Shown: positions 26,908-38,060, numbered from the stretch's first letter. The stretch is 64,000 bases of DNA from Candidatus Thermochlorobacteriaceae bacterium (GCA_029263855.1 JAJUFC010000001.1:124001-188000); one strand, 5' to 3'. Notes: generated from the letters alone by a model not told the origin. A program made the numbers and translations.

Positions 26908-28458
26908 CTACCCAGAAACGGCTTCGGCTTCGCGCAAATGTTCAGGCGATTGCGACATCATTTCTTTGATGCGATGCACGGCGTTTTGCCCTGATAAGCA
27001 TACGCCCGCGATGCCTTGACCAGGATAAACCGTATCGCCAACCAAATAAAGCCCCTTGAACGGCGTTTCCGCGCCGACAAGCTCCCAAACTTTTTTTGCC
27101 ATCGTGTTGGGAATGCCGCCCACTCTGCCGAAGCGTCGATACGTCCAATCTTGCCACGATTTCGGCGTAGAAACGTTTTTGAACATCACGTCCGATTTCT
27201 TGAATCCATCTAACTTTTGTTCCATCGCATCGAGAATGAACTCAGCAACGTGCGCTTTTTCCGCGTCATAATTCGGGTTTGGCTGAATCCATCGCTCGAC
27301 CGTCGTATGCGTGGAAATCGCAAGAAGCCTTGTGCCTTTGGGTTGGCGCTCGAAATCGTCGGGCATAGAAAGCGAAACGAAGAACGAATCCGAATCGCAC
27401 AGCGGGATTTTTTCATCGAGAATAAATTGATGATGAAGCGTAAGGTCGTCGGGAAGCGCATTCTTGACCGCAAGGCTCATCGTGAATGCGCCCCATCCGA
27501 ATTTGAACTTGCGCGAAAGATGCTGAAAATACTGACTGATTCGCCCTTTGGTGAGATAAGCCATGTTCCAAATCGTCGCATTGCTGACGATGTTCTGCGC
27601 ATTGAAAACTTGTCCTGTTTCGGTGGTTACTTTGAATCCGCCGTTGCCTGCGCGCTCGATAAGTTTAACGGGTTCGCGATAGAGAATTTCGCCGCCGAGT
27701 TCGGCGTATTTGTTCAAAATCGTTTCGGCGAGTTTAATCATTCCGCCGTAGGCGTAGTAGTTTGAACTATTCGTGTAAGAAAGGCACGGCGCGGCATAAA
27801 GGAACGCCACGTCTTTTGAGGTGGCTTGCGCAGTAATCATCAGTTGCTCGTCGCAAAAGCGAATGAAGTCCGCGCTTGCGTCCATCCCATAACGCTTGAT
27901 GACGCTTGCCGTCGATTGAAACAGGAAAAGCAGTTTTGGAAAATCAGCGAGGCGATTGCGTTCCCACAGTTGATACAAGTCGTTCATTGATTTTGGCGGG
28001 AAGGCGCGATTGCGCTCCGAAACTTTCCAAACGAAATCGGACAGATGAAACGCAAGTCGCCAGAATTGACGCACGTTTTTGAACGGAACGCCTGTGCCCT
28101 CAAAAAATTGTTTGTAGCACTCTGTAATCCATTGTTCTTTATCCTTGAAGCGCGTAAGTCGTTTTCCGCTCACGTGAATCGTCATGGACGGGTTGAGTTC
28201 GACGACGGGAAAGTCGATATCGAGTTCGCGTGCAAGGTTGTAGAGCGGCTGATGTTCATCGAGACCGACAATCGTGGTTGCGCCCGCTTCAAAGACGAAC
28301 TTCTGCCCGTCGCGCTTAACGACATAAGACGACGCACACCCGCCCGGCACATAACTTGCTTCAAGTGTCAAGACTCGAAAGCCCTCTTTGGCAAGAAGTG
28401 ATGCAGCGGAAAGTCCGCCAATGCCTGAACCAATCACGATGAAATCAAATGCCGTCAT
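26908..28458 (-). CDS. Carotenoid desaturase/isomerase-family flavoprotein (CrtI/CrtH-like)
   Basis: Flavoprotein of 516 residues of the phytoene desaturase/carotenoid isomerase superfamily. N-terminal FAD motif: IVIGSGIGGLSAASLLAKEG, then LEASYVPGGCASS. The C-terminal FAD segment is LYLVGDTVYPGQGIAGVCLSG, typical of CrtI/CrtH proteins. VFEAGATTIVGL and LSYTNSSNYYAYGGM resemble prolycopene isomerase (CrtH) and retinol-saturase relatives more than classical CrtI, and green sulfur bacteria are known to use CrtH. No crtB or other carotenoid gene adjoins it, so the exact reaction is unproven. A methyltransferase gene diverges from it across 106 bp. Confidence 0.75.
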   Translation of the reverse strand: MTAFDFIVIGSGIGGLSAASLLAKEGFRVLTLEASYVPGGCASSYVVKRDGQKFVFEAGATTIVGLDEHQPLYNLARELDIDFPVVELNPSMTIHVSGKRLTRFKDKEQWITECYKQFFEGTGVPFKNVRQFWRLAFHLSDFVWKVSERNRAFPPKSMNDLYQLWERNRLADFPKLLFLFQSTASVIKRYGMDASADFIRFCDEQLMITAQATSKDVAFLYAAPCLSYTNSSNYYAYGGMIKLAETILNKYAELGGEILYREPVKLIERAGNGGFKVTTETGQVFNAQNIVSNATIWNMAYLTKGRISQYFQHLSRKFKFGWGAFTMSLAVKNALPDDLTLHHQFILDEKIPLCDSDSFFVSLSMPDDFERQPKGTRLLAISTHTTVERWIQPNPNYDAEKAHVAEFILDAMEQKLDGFKKSDVMFKNVSTPKSWQDWTYRRFGRVGGIPNTMAKKVWELVGAETPFKGLYLVGDTVYPGQGIAGVCLSGQNAVHRIKEMMSQSPEHLREAEAVSG

Positions 28459-28564
28459 GCTTAAAATCGCGGTTGAAGTCGCTCTGAAAATTTTGACTTA
28501 TCTTGCTTTTCAAACCAATGGCGGCGCTTTGTCGTTCAAACCAACTTTTCACAGCGCAAAAACT

Positions 28565-29377
28565 ATGGCAAGTTCCATTTACACGGCGATGTCGTTTCGC
28601 GAGATTGCCGAGAAGTATAATCGCATCAATTTTATTCCGAAAGACGCGCAACGATCGATTGGTGAAGCGGTTCGCGAACTTTTGGGCGGCGGAGCGCGAT
28701 TGCTCGATGTCGGCGCGGGCGCGGGACGCATCAGCATTCCGATTGCGATGAGCGGCGTTCAAACGACGGCGTTTGATATCGAGCAAGAAATGCTGAACGA
28801 ACTCACGCGCCAAGCCCGCGCGCTCAATCTCGATATTCAAACCGTTCAAGGCGACGCCACAAAGTTGCCGTTTGCCGACAGAAGTTTTGACGCCGTTTTT
28901 ACCAGCAACCTCTTGCACCTTGTTACCGATTGGAAAATCGCGCTCGCCGAAATGAAGCGTGTGCTCAAACCCGATGGATTCTTGATTCAAGGACGCGATT
29001 GGATTTCGCCCGACTCTTTTTACGCCAAAATGCGAAGCCAACTGCGCTCGATAATTGGCGAACTGAATCCAAATATGATGCCGACGGCGGCGGCGGGCGG
29101 CGCGCTCTTTCAAACCCTCGCCGAAATGGGCGGCGTCACCGAAAAAGAGCGCATCGCCGCCGAATGGACCGAAACGCTCTCGCCCAATCAACTCCTCGCC
29201 AAAATGAAAGCCCGCGAACAAAACGAAACATGGCAGTTGGAAGAAGAACTCTTCCGCGAATCGCTCGCTCGCCTCGAAAAATGGGTTGAGACCAACATTC
29301 AATCGCCTGAAAAAGAAGAACACGTCGTCTGGCGATTCCTCTTGTATGTAACGCGCTGGTCTCACAACGATAATTAA
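28565..29377 (+). CDS. SAM-dependent class I methyltransferase
   Basis: Protein of 270 residues from the ATG at 28565 (MASSIYTAMSFREIAEKYN); an upstream extension would overlap the divergent flavoprotein. SAM motifs: I ARLLDVGAGAGRISIPIA, acidic loop TAFDIEQEML, QGDATKLPFADRSFDAVF and LHLVTDWKIALAEMKRVLKP. This is the Methyltransf_11 pattern. A C-terminal part of about 100 residues (LSPNQLLAKMKARE) is of unknown fold and may bind substrate. Divergence from the carotenoid-type gene hints at pigment or quinone methylation, a guess only. Confidence 0.85.
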   Translation: MASSIYTAMSFREIAEKYNRINFIPKDAQRSIGEAVRELLGGGARLLDVGAGAGRISIPIAMSGVQTTAFDIEQEMLNELTRQARALNLDIQTVQGDATKLPFADRSFDAVFTSNLLHLVTDWKIALAEMKRVLKPDGFLIQGRDWISPDSFYAKMRSQLRSIIGELNPNMMPTAAAGGALFQTLAEMGGVTEKERIAAEWTETLSPNQLLAKMKAREQNETWQLEEELFRESLARLEKWVETNIQSPEKEEHVVWRFLLYVTRWSHNDN

Positions 29378-29382
29378 GAAGT

Positions 29383-29811
29383 TCATCGTCCGAAATATGT
29401 CCACATAAGCACAGCGAAGAAGAGGCTGAACGACGTGGCAAAAAGTCCATACCAGCGTTTGTAGTCGCTTGGTGAACACGGGTAGGCAAGCGGCTTGATA
29501 AAGGTAGCGATGTAAAACATCGTTGCGCCAAACTGCACGAAGTAGAGCGCGAGTTTGACCGTCGTCCAAAGTGTCCATCCGACGTAGAAGTGCGCAAGTG
29601 CAACGCCTGTCAAAAGCACGCCGAAAAACGCGACATCAACAAGTTTGACTTCATAGCGAATGTATGTTTTCAAGAGTTCGGAATCTTGCGCGGCGCGGTC
29701 GGGATTGGTCAGGCGCGGCTCGAGCGTGCGAATCACCAACAACGAGGCGGCAACCGCCCCCATCCACAGCGCAAAACAACTCACGTGCAAAAAAATGAGC
29801 AGGGAATACAT
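29383..29811 (-). CDS. Four-helix integral membrane protein
   Basis: Protein of 142 residues starting at the ATG at 29811 (MYSLLIFLHVSCFALWMGA). Four hydrophobic helices are visible, with His in LHVSCFALWMGA and in VALAHFYVGW, and an acid near KLVDVAFFG. The first helix pattern LHxxxxxxWMGA is shared by CopD/DUF2269 and related haem- or copper-linked membrane families. No precise family is claimed. Its stop is 5 bp from the methyltransferase stop. Confidence 0.7.
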   Translation of the reverse strand: MYSLLIFLHVSCFALWMGAVAASLLVIRTLEPRLTNPDRAAQDSELLKTYIRYEVKLVDVAFFGVLLTGVALAHFYVGWTLWTTVKLALYFVQFGATMFYIATFIKPLAYPCSPSDYKRWYGLFATSFSLFFAVLMWTYFGR

Positions 29812-29990
29812 ATTAACTGCATTTGAAAAGGTAAAGTTAGAATAACAAAATAAGTTGCGGCGCAAGGAAAAAAGTTCGTCTTTGCTCTTCCATCTGAAAT
29901 AAGCAAAAGCATCAGGACAATCAAACGTAAGAAAGCATTGACAGGTTGATGTGCTGTTTATTCGTTATGAAAATTCTCGCTAACTTCGCA

Positions 29991-29998
29991 CGTCATCA
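29991..29998 (+). promoter_or_regulatory. Putative -7 element for purA
   Basis: TAACTTCG (one mismatch to TAnnTTTG) lies 26 bp before the purA ATG. The same TAACTTCGCA occurs before the nucleotidyltransferase gene at 38011. No convincing -33 TTTG is found. Confidence 0.3.
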
Positions 29999-30015
29999 AT
30001 TCTTCAACGCTGTAA

Positions 30016-31942
<1,927 letters not shown>

Positions 31943-31948
31943 TGGTGG

Positions 31949-32836
31949 TTAGAAGACGCGAAGTTTGACGTTAATGCCTTCCTTTTCGCCCAGTTTCAAG
32001 ACCTCGTTGAGATGAAGAATGACGCTATCGATTTTCGCGGCGAATTGTTCATCGTTCAACGCTTTGCCGATGAGCGACTGCTTGTCGTATTGAAGGCGGT
32101 CGGAAAGTTGTTTGAGCGACGCAACAAGAGTATCCGCATTTTTGACGGTCGAGCGCACGTCGCGAATCGTTCCGTTTAACTGTGGTTGAAGGTCTTTGAT
32201 GAGCGCGTCGACAGTGGAGAGCGTTTGGTCAATTTTCGCAATCAGGCTTTTCAAATCGGTTTGGCGTAAATCACGGCTGACGCTACGCAGGTCTTCAGTG
32301 ATGAGGCGCAGATTTCGGACGGAGATTTTCAAATTGTCGCGCAGTTCGGGGTCGCCGATGAGCGCGTTGGCGTTGCGCAAGGTGAGTTGCAAATCAGAAA
32401 CGAGGTATCGGAGCGTATCGACGGCTTCGCCTGCAAAACCAACGAGCGCGGGAATATCGGCGGTGAACGAGCCTTGAATTAAGTCGCTTGCTTGAAGGTC
32501 GCCCGCGTCGCTTGTGCCGGGAAAGAGTTCGATTTTTTTGCCCGTCATGAGTTCAAGCATGGCGAGTTTGGCGGAGGCATCGCGATAGAGTTTAATATCA
32601 GGTGAGAGCGAAACCGCGACATTCACATCATTTTGCAAAATTTGAATCGATTCGACTTTTCCTGCTTTCATGCCGCGCACCGTTACAGGGTCGCCAATTT
32701 GCAAGCCGCTCACATTCGGAAAAAGGATATTGACGCTTCGCTGTCCGACCCGAACATCTTTCGCCCACCAAATTACAAGCCAAACGATGAGCGCGGCGGC
32801 GACAACCGAAAGCCCAACTTTAAGTTCTGGTTTCAT
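31949..32836 (-). CDS. MCE/MlaD-family lipid-transport protein
   Basis: Protein of 295 residues: a single N-terminal anchor (LSVVAAALIVWLVIWWA), one MCE domain (VNILFPNVSGLQIGDPVTVRGMKAGKVESI; about 40-120), then a long helical tail (about 125-290). MlaD-like proteins form periplasmic hexamers that carry phospholipids between membranes with the MlaE permease and MlaF ATPase. Neither is beside it, so it must team up with proteins encoded elsewhere. First gene of a two-gene unit with pth; nadK diverges 70 bp away. Confidence 0.87.
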   Translation of the reverse strand: MKPELKVGLSVVAAALIVWLVIWWAKDVRVGQRSVNILFPNVSGLQIGDPVTVRGMKAGKVESIQILQNDVNVAVSLSPDIKLYRDASAKLAMLELMTGKKIELFPGTSDAGDLQASDLIQGSFTADIPALVGFAGEAVDTLRYLVSDLQLTLRNANALIGDPELRDNLKISVRNLRLITEDLRSVSRDLRQTDLKSLIAKIDQTLSTVDALIKDLQPQLNGTIRDVRSTVKNADTLVASLKQLSDRLQYDKQSLIGKALNDEQFAAKIDSVILHLNEVLKLGEKEGINVKLRVF

Positions 32837-32906
32837 TCTGAAAAAATTGAGTGAGCGGCAATATAAAATTTTTCACGGCGTATATTGGATTACAAAACCG
32901 ATAACG

Positions 32907-33761
32907 ATGCGATTCAGTCTTGTTGTCAATACCACACGCCCAAAGGCGATAAAAGCCGCCGAAGCCCTAATTCAGTGGCTCAATGCACGCGAAGTGGAGT
33001 TTCTCGTCGAGAAAGACGCGGCAAAAGTGCTTAACGAAACGCGCAAAGTCAAAATGCAAGACCTTGCTGAAAAGAGCGATTGCATCATCACTTTGGGCGG
33101 CGACGGCACGATTCTCGAAACTTCGCACTATGCACACGGCAAGCCCATTCTCGGCGTCAATCTTGGACGATTGGGTTTCCTTGCCGAGTTCAGCGTCGAG
33201 GAAATGTATTCGGCGATTGAGCGCGTCCTGAAAGGCGACTTCAAAACCGAAACGCGCACACAGCTCGAAGCCGCTGTCAGAAGAGGCAAAAAAGAAAAGC
33301 GGTTCACCGCACTGAACGACGTGATTATCGAAAAAGGTGGCTACCCGCGCCTGCCCATCATTTCCCTTCGAATCGACGGACACTTGCTCAGCGACTACAA
33401 AGCCGATGGATTGATTATTTCAACCTCAACAGGTTCAACGGCTTACAACATGTCGGCGGGCGGTCCGATTATCGTGCCAAAGTCGCGTGTGTTTGCCATT
33501 ACGCCGATTTGTCCGCATATGCTCACCGTCCGTCCGATTGTCATTTCTGACGATAAAGAATTTGAAATCACCGTTGAAACGCACGACGAAAACTTCGTGC
33601 TCAACTGCGACGGCACGATGATTCTCAATCTCTCGCCCAAAACGCGCGTCCGCATCTATAAATCTGAAAAGCAAGTTGTGTTAATCTCCAACGAGAAGCG
33701 AAACTATTACGATGTGCTTCGCCAAAAATTCTTGTGGGGCAAAGACTATGAGAAAGAGTGA
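32907..33761 (+). CDS. nadK: NAD kinase
   Basis: ATP-dependent NAD kinase of 284 residues, making NADP. The start at ATG 32907 (MRFSLVVNTTRPKA) fits the family; the longer open frame runs into the divergent MlaD-like gene. Motifs: the glycine-rich catalytic LGGDGTILE, GVNLGRLGFLAEFS, ALNDVIIEKG and DGLIISTSTGSTAYNMSAGGP. Confidence 0.94.
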   Translation: MRFSLVVNTTRPKAIKAAEALIQWLNAREVEFLVEKDAAKVLNETRKVKMQDLAEKSDCIITLGGDGTILETSHYAHGKPILGVNLGRLGFLAEFSVEEMYSAIERVLKGDFKTETRTQLEAAVRRGKKEKRFTALNDVIIEKGGYPRLPIISLRIDGHLLSDYKADGLIISTSTGSTAYNMSAGGPIIVPKSRVFAITPICPHMLTVRPIVISDDKEFEITVETHDENFVLNCDGTMILNLSPKTRVRIYKSEKQVVLISNEKRNYYDVLRQKFLWGKDYEKE

Positions 33762-33791
33762 TGAAGAACGAACAGCCAGCCCAGTTCTGAA

Positions 33792-34598
33792 ATGCGCACC
33801 GATAAGTTCATCTATCTTCTATTTCAACTTGTGCCGCAAGGCTTCTTCACGCTCATCGGCAGAGACCCAAACGATGCCTTGCGCTACGACTTCAAATCCG
33901 TTGAACTCAAAGAAACTGCCTTCCGCATTGATGGCGTCTTCACGCCCCAAAATAATGATGATGAAGTCTACTTCGTTGAAGCGCAATTTCAAGCAGACGA
34001 AGCCTTTTACACCCGATTCTTCGCCGAGATTTTTCTCTATCTCAAACAGTATCGCGTCGAGCAGTGGCGTGCGGTGGTGATTTATCCGTCGCGCAGCGTA
34101 GAGCCGAAACAGGTTAAGGCTTATGGTGAGTTGCTTGAATCCAAGCGTGTGGTGCGCGTATATTTGGACGAACTGCCTGAATCGGAAGAGATGGCTGTAG
34201 AGTTGTTCAAACTCTTGATTGCGTCAGAGGAAGAGATGAGCGTGCGAGCGCGAAAGATAGTGCAGAAAGCGAGTGTGGTTGAGTTAGATTTGATTGAACA
34301 AATTTTGAGTTACAAATTCAGAACCTTAACACGAGAGGAGATACAGAAGATGTTGAAGATACAAGAAGAACTTGGATTGAAGGAGACCGCCTTTTACAAG
34401 GAAGCCTTTGAAGAAGGTAAGTTAGAAGGTAAGTTAGAAGGCAAGCAAGAAGGAGAAGTGCAAGGGATTGTGAAAGGTGAGCGTGCTGGGAAACTTTCCA
34501 CCGTGCCGCTATTGAGAGAGTTAGGGTTGAGCGATGAGCAGATTGCCGAGAAACTTGGGCTACCGCTTCGTGATGTTCAAAGTGTGCCAAAGCAGTGA
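33792..34598 (+). CDS. Rpn-like PD-(D/E)XK nuclease/transposase-family protein (DUF2887)
   Basis: Protein of 268 residues of the Rpn/DUF2887 group (recombination-promoting nuclease, putative transposase). The N-terminus MRTDKFIYLLFQLVPQ and the nuclease core FRIDGVF...VYFVEAQFQAD provide the D and ExQ residues of a PD-(D/E)XK site. The C-terminus carries tandem EGKL/EGKQ units encoded by a 12-bp DNA repeat, then GKLSTVPLLRELGLSDEQIA, common in this family. Family members are often mobile and multicopy, and some promote recombination. No inverted repeats or target duplications are seen around it. Gap to nadK is 30 bp. Confidence 0.85.
   Translation: MRTDKFIYLLFQLVPQGFFTLIGRDPNDALRYDFKSVELKETAFRIDGVFTPQNNDDEVYFVEAQFQADEAFYTRFFAEIFLYLKQYRVEQWRAVVIYPSRSVEPKQVKAYGELLESKRVVRVYLDELPESEEMAVELFKLLIASEEEMSVRARKIVQKASVVELDLIEQILSYKFRTLTREEIQKMLKIQEELGLKETAFYKEAFEEGKLEGKLEGKQEGEVQGIVKGERAGKLSTVPLLRELGLSDEQIAEKLGLPLRDVQSVPKQ
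34413..34460 (+). repeat. Four 12-bp tandem units inside the Rpn-like gene
   Basis: Two exact copies of GAAGGTAAGTTA, then GAAGGCAAGCAA and GAAGGAGAAGTG. Being 12 bp long and in frame, gain or loss of a unit changes the protein by four residues (E-G-x-x) without a frameshift. Confidence 0.8.
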
Positions 34599-34645
34599 AG
34601 AACTTGGGAGTAATGGCGGAAAGCATAATGACAGAGAAGTAAACC

Positions 34646-36217
34646 GTGCGTAAGGAAATTCAAATTTTACAAGAAACTGCTGCCGACCTCGCGCGCGAAG
34701 CAACCGCCTTGCTTAACGACCAAATCAACTTCTCGCTCGAAAAATTCACCGAAAAAGAACTCCGCGATTTTTTCAAAATCCTCATTCATGAAATCTGCCT
34801 CGACCTTTCCGAAGAAGTCTTCGAGCGCACCCGCAAAGCATTGCTCAAACAATCCGAATTTCTGCAAGACCTGCGTGTTGATGAACGCTTGAGGCTCATA
34901 CTTACGCTCAAAAAAGTGTTGCTCAAATCGCTTGCCTCGATGAACGTCTACACATCTTCGACGGCATTGCGCATTTCAGAACTCATCGACGAGAGTTTGA
35001 TGGAAATCGCATACAACTACGAAATCGAGGTGATGAAATCTGAAACGAGCGATGAACTGGTTGCCGATGAAATTGCCGATGAACTCTACAAAACGCGCCG
35101 CAAATTGGAGCGTCAAAAAAAGTTCATCAACTCGCTCTTAGAAAATTCGCCTGACGCGATTGCCTTGCTCGATGCGCGGCGTAAAATCGTGATGTGGAAC
35201 GCCTCCGCAAGCGAACTCTTCGGATACAAACAAGCGCAACTCTTGGGCAAGGCATTAGAAAAACTTGCGGTTGAAGAAAGCCTCATTCGATCCATCTTGA
35301 AAGAAGCCGAAAAAAAAGGCAAAGTTTTCGGCGCGGAACTACCTATGACGACGCGCGACCAGCAACAACTGCCCGTTTCCATGTCGGTCTCTGAAATTGA
35401 AAGCGCGTCGGAAAAGGAAGCAAACTTCCTCGTTGTGATGCGCGATGCCTCCGAACTGCGCAAGATGCGTGATAAAGTCATCGATGCCGAGCGGCTTTCA
35501 GCCATGGCGAAAATTGCGGGTGCGGTGGCGCACGAAGTCCGAAATCCGTTGAACTCCATCATGCTCAATTTAGATTTGCTCGAAGATGAACTGCCTATCC
35601 ATTCCAATGACCGACTCACCAAGCAACTCGCCATCTTCCGAGAAGAAATCGAGAAACTCAACGCCATCGTTACAAACTATCTCTCGCTCTCGCGCCTGAC
35701 GAAATCCGACTTCAAAGTCAAATCGCTTCAAACCGTTCTCGATAACGTCATCGAACGCTACCGACAAAGCGCAACCGAGCAACTCACCGAAAATGGAAAA
35801 TCTCTTATCATCAATAAACGCTACGATACGCAGAAAGCCATCTCGGTAATGATTGACGAGAACCAATTTTCGCGTGTGCTCTTGAACCTCATGCAGAATG
35901 CGGTTGAAGCGGCTTACAAAGAAAAAAAAGTCGAAATCGATATCGTGCTGTCGGAAAAAGAAAACACGGTCGTCGTTGAGATTTACGACAACGGCGACGG
36001 CGTCGCTGAAGAAACTCGCGAAAAACTCTTCACGCCATTCTTCTCAACGAAATCGGGCGGAACAGGATTGGGGCTTTATATCGTGCGCGAAATTCTCGAA
36101 ACGCATCGTGGCGAAATTGACTTGCGTAACCGCCCGACAGGCAAAGGCGCAATGGTGCGACTCACGCTTCCGCTTGCTGAGACTTCACGCGCAGAAAGCG
36201 TAATCAATGATGCCTAA
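34646..36217 (+). CDS. PAS-domain sensor histidine kinase (soluble)
   Basis: Protein of 523 residues from GTG at 34646, with AGAGAAG some 8-14 bases upstream. No membrane segment is seen. Residues 1-150 are an acidic helical domain of unknown family, 160-275 a PAS domain (LLENSPDAIALLDARRK, MWNASASELFGY), then HisKA with His in GAVAHEVRNPLNSIML near residue 297. The ATPase domain has NLMQNAVEAAYKEKK, DNGDGVAEE and SGGTGLGLYIV. NtrB-like in type. No response regulator adjoins it. Confidence 0.88.
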   Translation: MRKEIQILQETAADLAREATALLNDQINFSLEKFTEKELRDFFKILIHEICLDLSEEVFERTRKALLKQSEFLQDLRVDERLRLILTLKKVLLKSLASMNVYTSSTALRISELIDESLMEIAYNYEIEVMKSETSDELVADEIADELYKTRRKLERQKKFINSLLENSPDAIALLDARRKIVMWNASASELFGYKQAQLLGKALEKLAVEESLIRSILKEAEKKGKVFGAELPMTTRDQQQLPVSMSVSEIESASEKEANFLVVMRDASELRKMRDKVIDAERLSAMAKIAGAVAHEVRNPLNSIMLNLDLLEDELPIHSNDRLTKQLAIFREEIEKLNAIVTNYLSLSRLTKSDFKVKSLQTVLDNVIERYRQSATEQLTENGKSLIINKRYDTQKAISVMIDENQFSRVLLNLMQNAVEAAYKEKKVEIDIVLSEKENTVVVEIYDNGDGVAEETREKLFTPFFSTKSGGTGLGLYIVREILETHRGEIDLRNRPTGKGAMVRLTLPLAETSRAESVINDA

Positions 36218-36225
36218 AAATCTGT

Positions 36226-36816
36226 TCAGTTCAAATAATAACCAATGAAGTTGGAAAGCGTATCGGGGTTGAAGAAGATGGTAATGCCAATCCCTGCCAG
36301 CGCGCCCCACAAGTGCGCATTGTGGTTGATGTTGTCCATGCCTTGTTTGGAAGCGTAGTAGGTATAAGCAAGATAGAGCACGGCGAAAATCGGTGCAGGA
36401 ATTCCAACCGGCAAAAGAAAAAGCGAAATTTTGCTCGAGGGCGCGTGCAAAATAAAAGCGAACATCGCTCCTGAAATCGCGCCTGACGCGCCAAGCGTGC
36501 GAAAAGTAGGATTGCGCCACTCCATCACCATATCAGGAATGGACGACGCAAGCAAACTGCCGAAGTAAATCAAGAGGAAAAACTCTGCGCCGACAATTTG
36601 CTCGAGTGGCACGGCGAAAAAATAAAATGTAACCGCGTTGAAAATCAGGTGAAGCCAATCGTTATGCACAAAGCCGCTTGTCAGCAAGGTGTGATAGCGG
36701 TTTTCGCGCACCACGCGATACGGGTGCAATAGCAAGGCTTCGCGAAAAGCCGGCTTTTCAAAGCCAAGAAGCGAGAGAATAAAAATGACAATCAAAATGA
36801 GAATAGTAATAGACAT
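36226..36816 (-). CDS. Rhomboid-family intramembrane serine protease
   Basis: Protein of 196 residues with six hydrophobic helices, starting at the ATG at 36816. Catalytic serine motif GASGAISG in helix 4, catalytic His in NHNAHLWGALAG in helix 6, and the HNDWLHLIFN motif in helix 2 mark an active rhomboid. It cleaves membrane proteins within the bilayer; the substrate is unknown. Its start overlaps the wecB stop by one base (TGATG), which implies translational coupling. Confidence 0.92.
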   Translation of the reverse strand: MSITILILIVIFILSLLGFEKPAFREALLLHPYRVVRENRYHTLLTSGFVHNDWLHLIFNAVTFYFFAVPLEQIVGAEFFLLIYFGSLLASSIPDMVMEWRNPTFRTLGASGAISGAMFAFILHAPSSKISLFLLPVGIPAPIFAVLYLAYTYYASKQGMDNINHNAHLWGALAGIGITIFFNPDTLSNFIGYYLN

Positions 36817-37922
36817 CAACCCCACGATTTGAAAATTTCGTCCAACTGTGCAACGATACGCTCTGCCGCTCTGCCGTCCCACTTTTCAGGAATCAAGCCT
36901 TTTTTGGCTTTGCCGTTCAGCACGTTCAGCGCCGCCGCTTTGACTTCTTCTTCGTCCGTTCCGACGAGCAAGTTTGTGCCGACTTCAATCGTAATCGGTC
37001 GCTCCGTGTTTTCGCGCATCGTCAGGCACGGCACTTGAAGCACGGTGGTTTCTTCCTGAACGCCACCCGAATCCGTGAGAACGAGTTGCGCCTCCCTCAT
37101 CAGTTTCAGAAACTCGATGTAGCCTTGTGGGTCAATGAGTTGAACGCCAATGCGATTAACGGTTTCCATCAAGCCAAATTGCTCGAGCATCTTCTTCGTG
37201 CGCGGATGAATCGGAAAAACGATTTTGGATTTTGCAGAAATCGCTTCGAAAATGCGCAAGATTTTTTCAAGACTTGATTTTTCATCAACATTGCTCGGAC
37301 GATGAAGCGTTACAAGCGTGTAAGTTTTGGGCTTTAAGTTTAATTGATCGAGAATGTTGGATTCATTGGCTTTTTGAATATGAGTTACGAGGCTATCAAT
37401 CATCACATTGCCAACGAAAAACATTTTTTCATCGGGCACGCCTTCGTTAATCAAGTTGTGCATGCCAGAAGGCTCGCTAACGAAGAGCAAATCGGAAATA
37501 GAATCGGTAACCAATCGGTTGATTTCTTCGGGCATCGTGCGGTCGTAACTGCGCAAGCCGGCTTCAACATGCGCCACAGGCACAAGCATTTTCGCCGCCA
37601 CAATCGAGCAAGCAAGCGTTGAATTGACATCTCCCACAACGATAACCATATCGGGCACTTCCTTTTGCAGAATCTTTTCGAATTCGACCATAATTTTCGC
37701 CGTCTGTTCGGCATGCGAGCCGGAACCTACGCCGAGGTAAATATCGGGCTCAGGCATCTGCAATTCCTCGAAAAAAATTTTAGACATTTTCTCGTCATAG
37801 TGTTGCCCCGTGTGAAGCAAGATGGGCTTATATCGTTTTGTGGCGGAAAGAGCTTTGTGAATCGGCGCGATTTTCATGAAGTTCGGGCGCGCCCCCGCAA
37901 CAAGGATAATTTTTTTCAACAT
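36816..37922 (-). CDS. wecB: UDP-N-acetylglucosamine 2-epimerase (non-hydrolysing)
   Basis: Enzyme of 368 residues that interconverts UDP-GlcNAc and UDP-ManNAc for surface polysaccharide. Conserved: GARPNFMKIAPI at the N-terminus, VVGDVNSTLA (catalytic Asp), HVEAGLRSYDRTMPEEINR (two Glu), TLHRPSNVD (His) and LTDSGGVQEE. Length is normal. Upstream operon partner of the rhomboid gene; a sugar nucleotidyltransferase diverges from it across 138 bp. Confidence 0.94.
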   Translation of the reverse strand: MLKKIILVAGARPNFMKIAPIHKALSATKRYKPILLHTGQHYDEKMSKIFFEELQMPEPDIYLGVGSGSHAEQTAKIMVEFEKILQKEVPDMVIVVGDVNSTLACSIVAAKMLVPVAHVEAGLRSYDRTMPEEINRLVTDSISDLLFVSEPSGMHNLINEGVPDEKMFFVGNVMIDSLVTHIQKANESNILDQLNLKPKTYTLVTLHRPSNVDEKSSLEKILRIFEAISAKSKIVFPIHPRTKKMLEQFGLMETVNRIGVQLIDPQGYIEFLKLMREAQLVLTDSGGVQEETTVLQVPCLTMRENTERPITIEVGTNLLVGTDEEEVKAAALNVLNGKAKKGLIPEKWDGRAAERIVAQLDEIFKSWG

Positions 37923-37950
37923 TCGTGAAGAAAGTGATTTGAAAGCGGCG

Positions 37951-37958
37951 CAAAGATA
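37951..37958 (-). promoter_or_regulatory. Putative -7 element for wecB
   Basis: On the minus strand TATCTTTG matches TAnnTTTG, 29 bp before the wecB ATG. A well-placed -33 element is not evident. Confidence 0.4.
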
Positions 37959-37987
37959 CGATAATTTTTACACGATAGAGTTGCGCG

Positions 37988-38018
37988 TTTCAGTTTGAGA
38001 GCGTTTTACCTAACTTCG
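37988..38018 (+). promoter_or_regulatory. Putative promoter of the nucleotidyltransferase gene
   Basis: TTTC at 37988-37991, a 19-bp spacer and TAACTTCG at 38011-38018 approximate TTTG-N19-TAnnTTTG with one mismatch in each box. Start codon 43 bp downstream. Confidence 0.35.
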
Positions 38019-38060
38019 CAACTCTGCTGCACTTTTCTCAAACATTAAACCACTTCACGA

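Noticed and set aside
28445-29578. 377-codon minus-strand frame over the methyltransferase
   Set aside because: It overlaps a methyltransferase with intact SAM motifs on the other strand and shows no domain or start signal.
33792-34598. Rpn-like gene considered as part of an insertion sequence
   Set aside because: No terminal inverted repeats or target-site duplication could be seen around it, so only the gene is reported.
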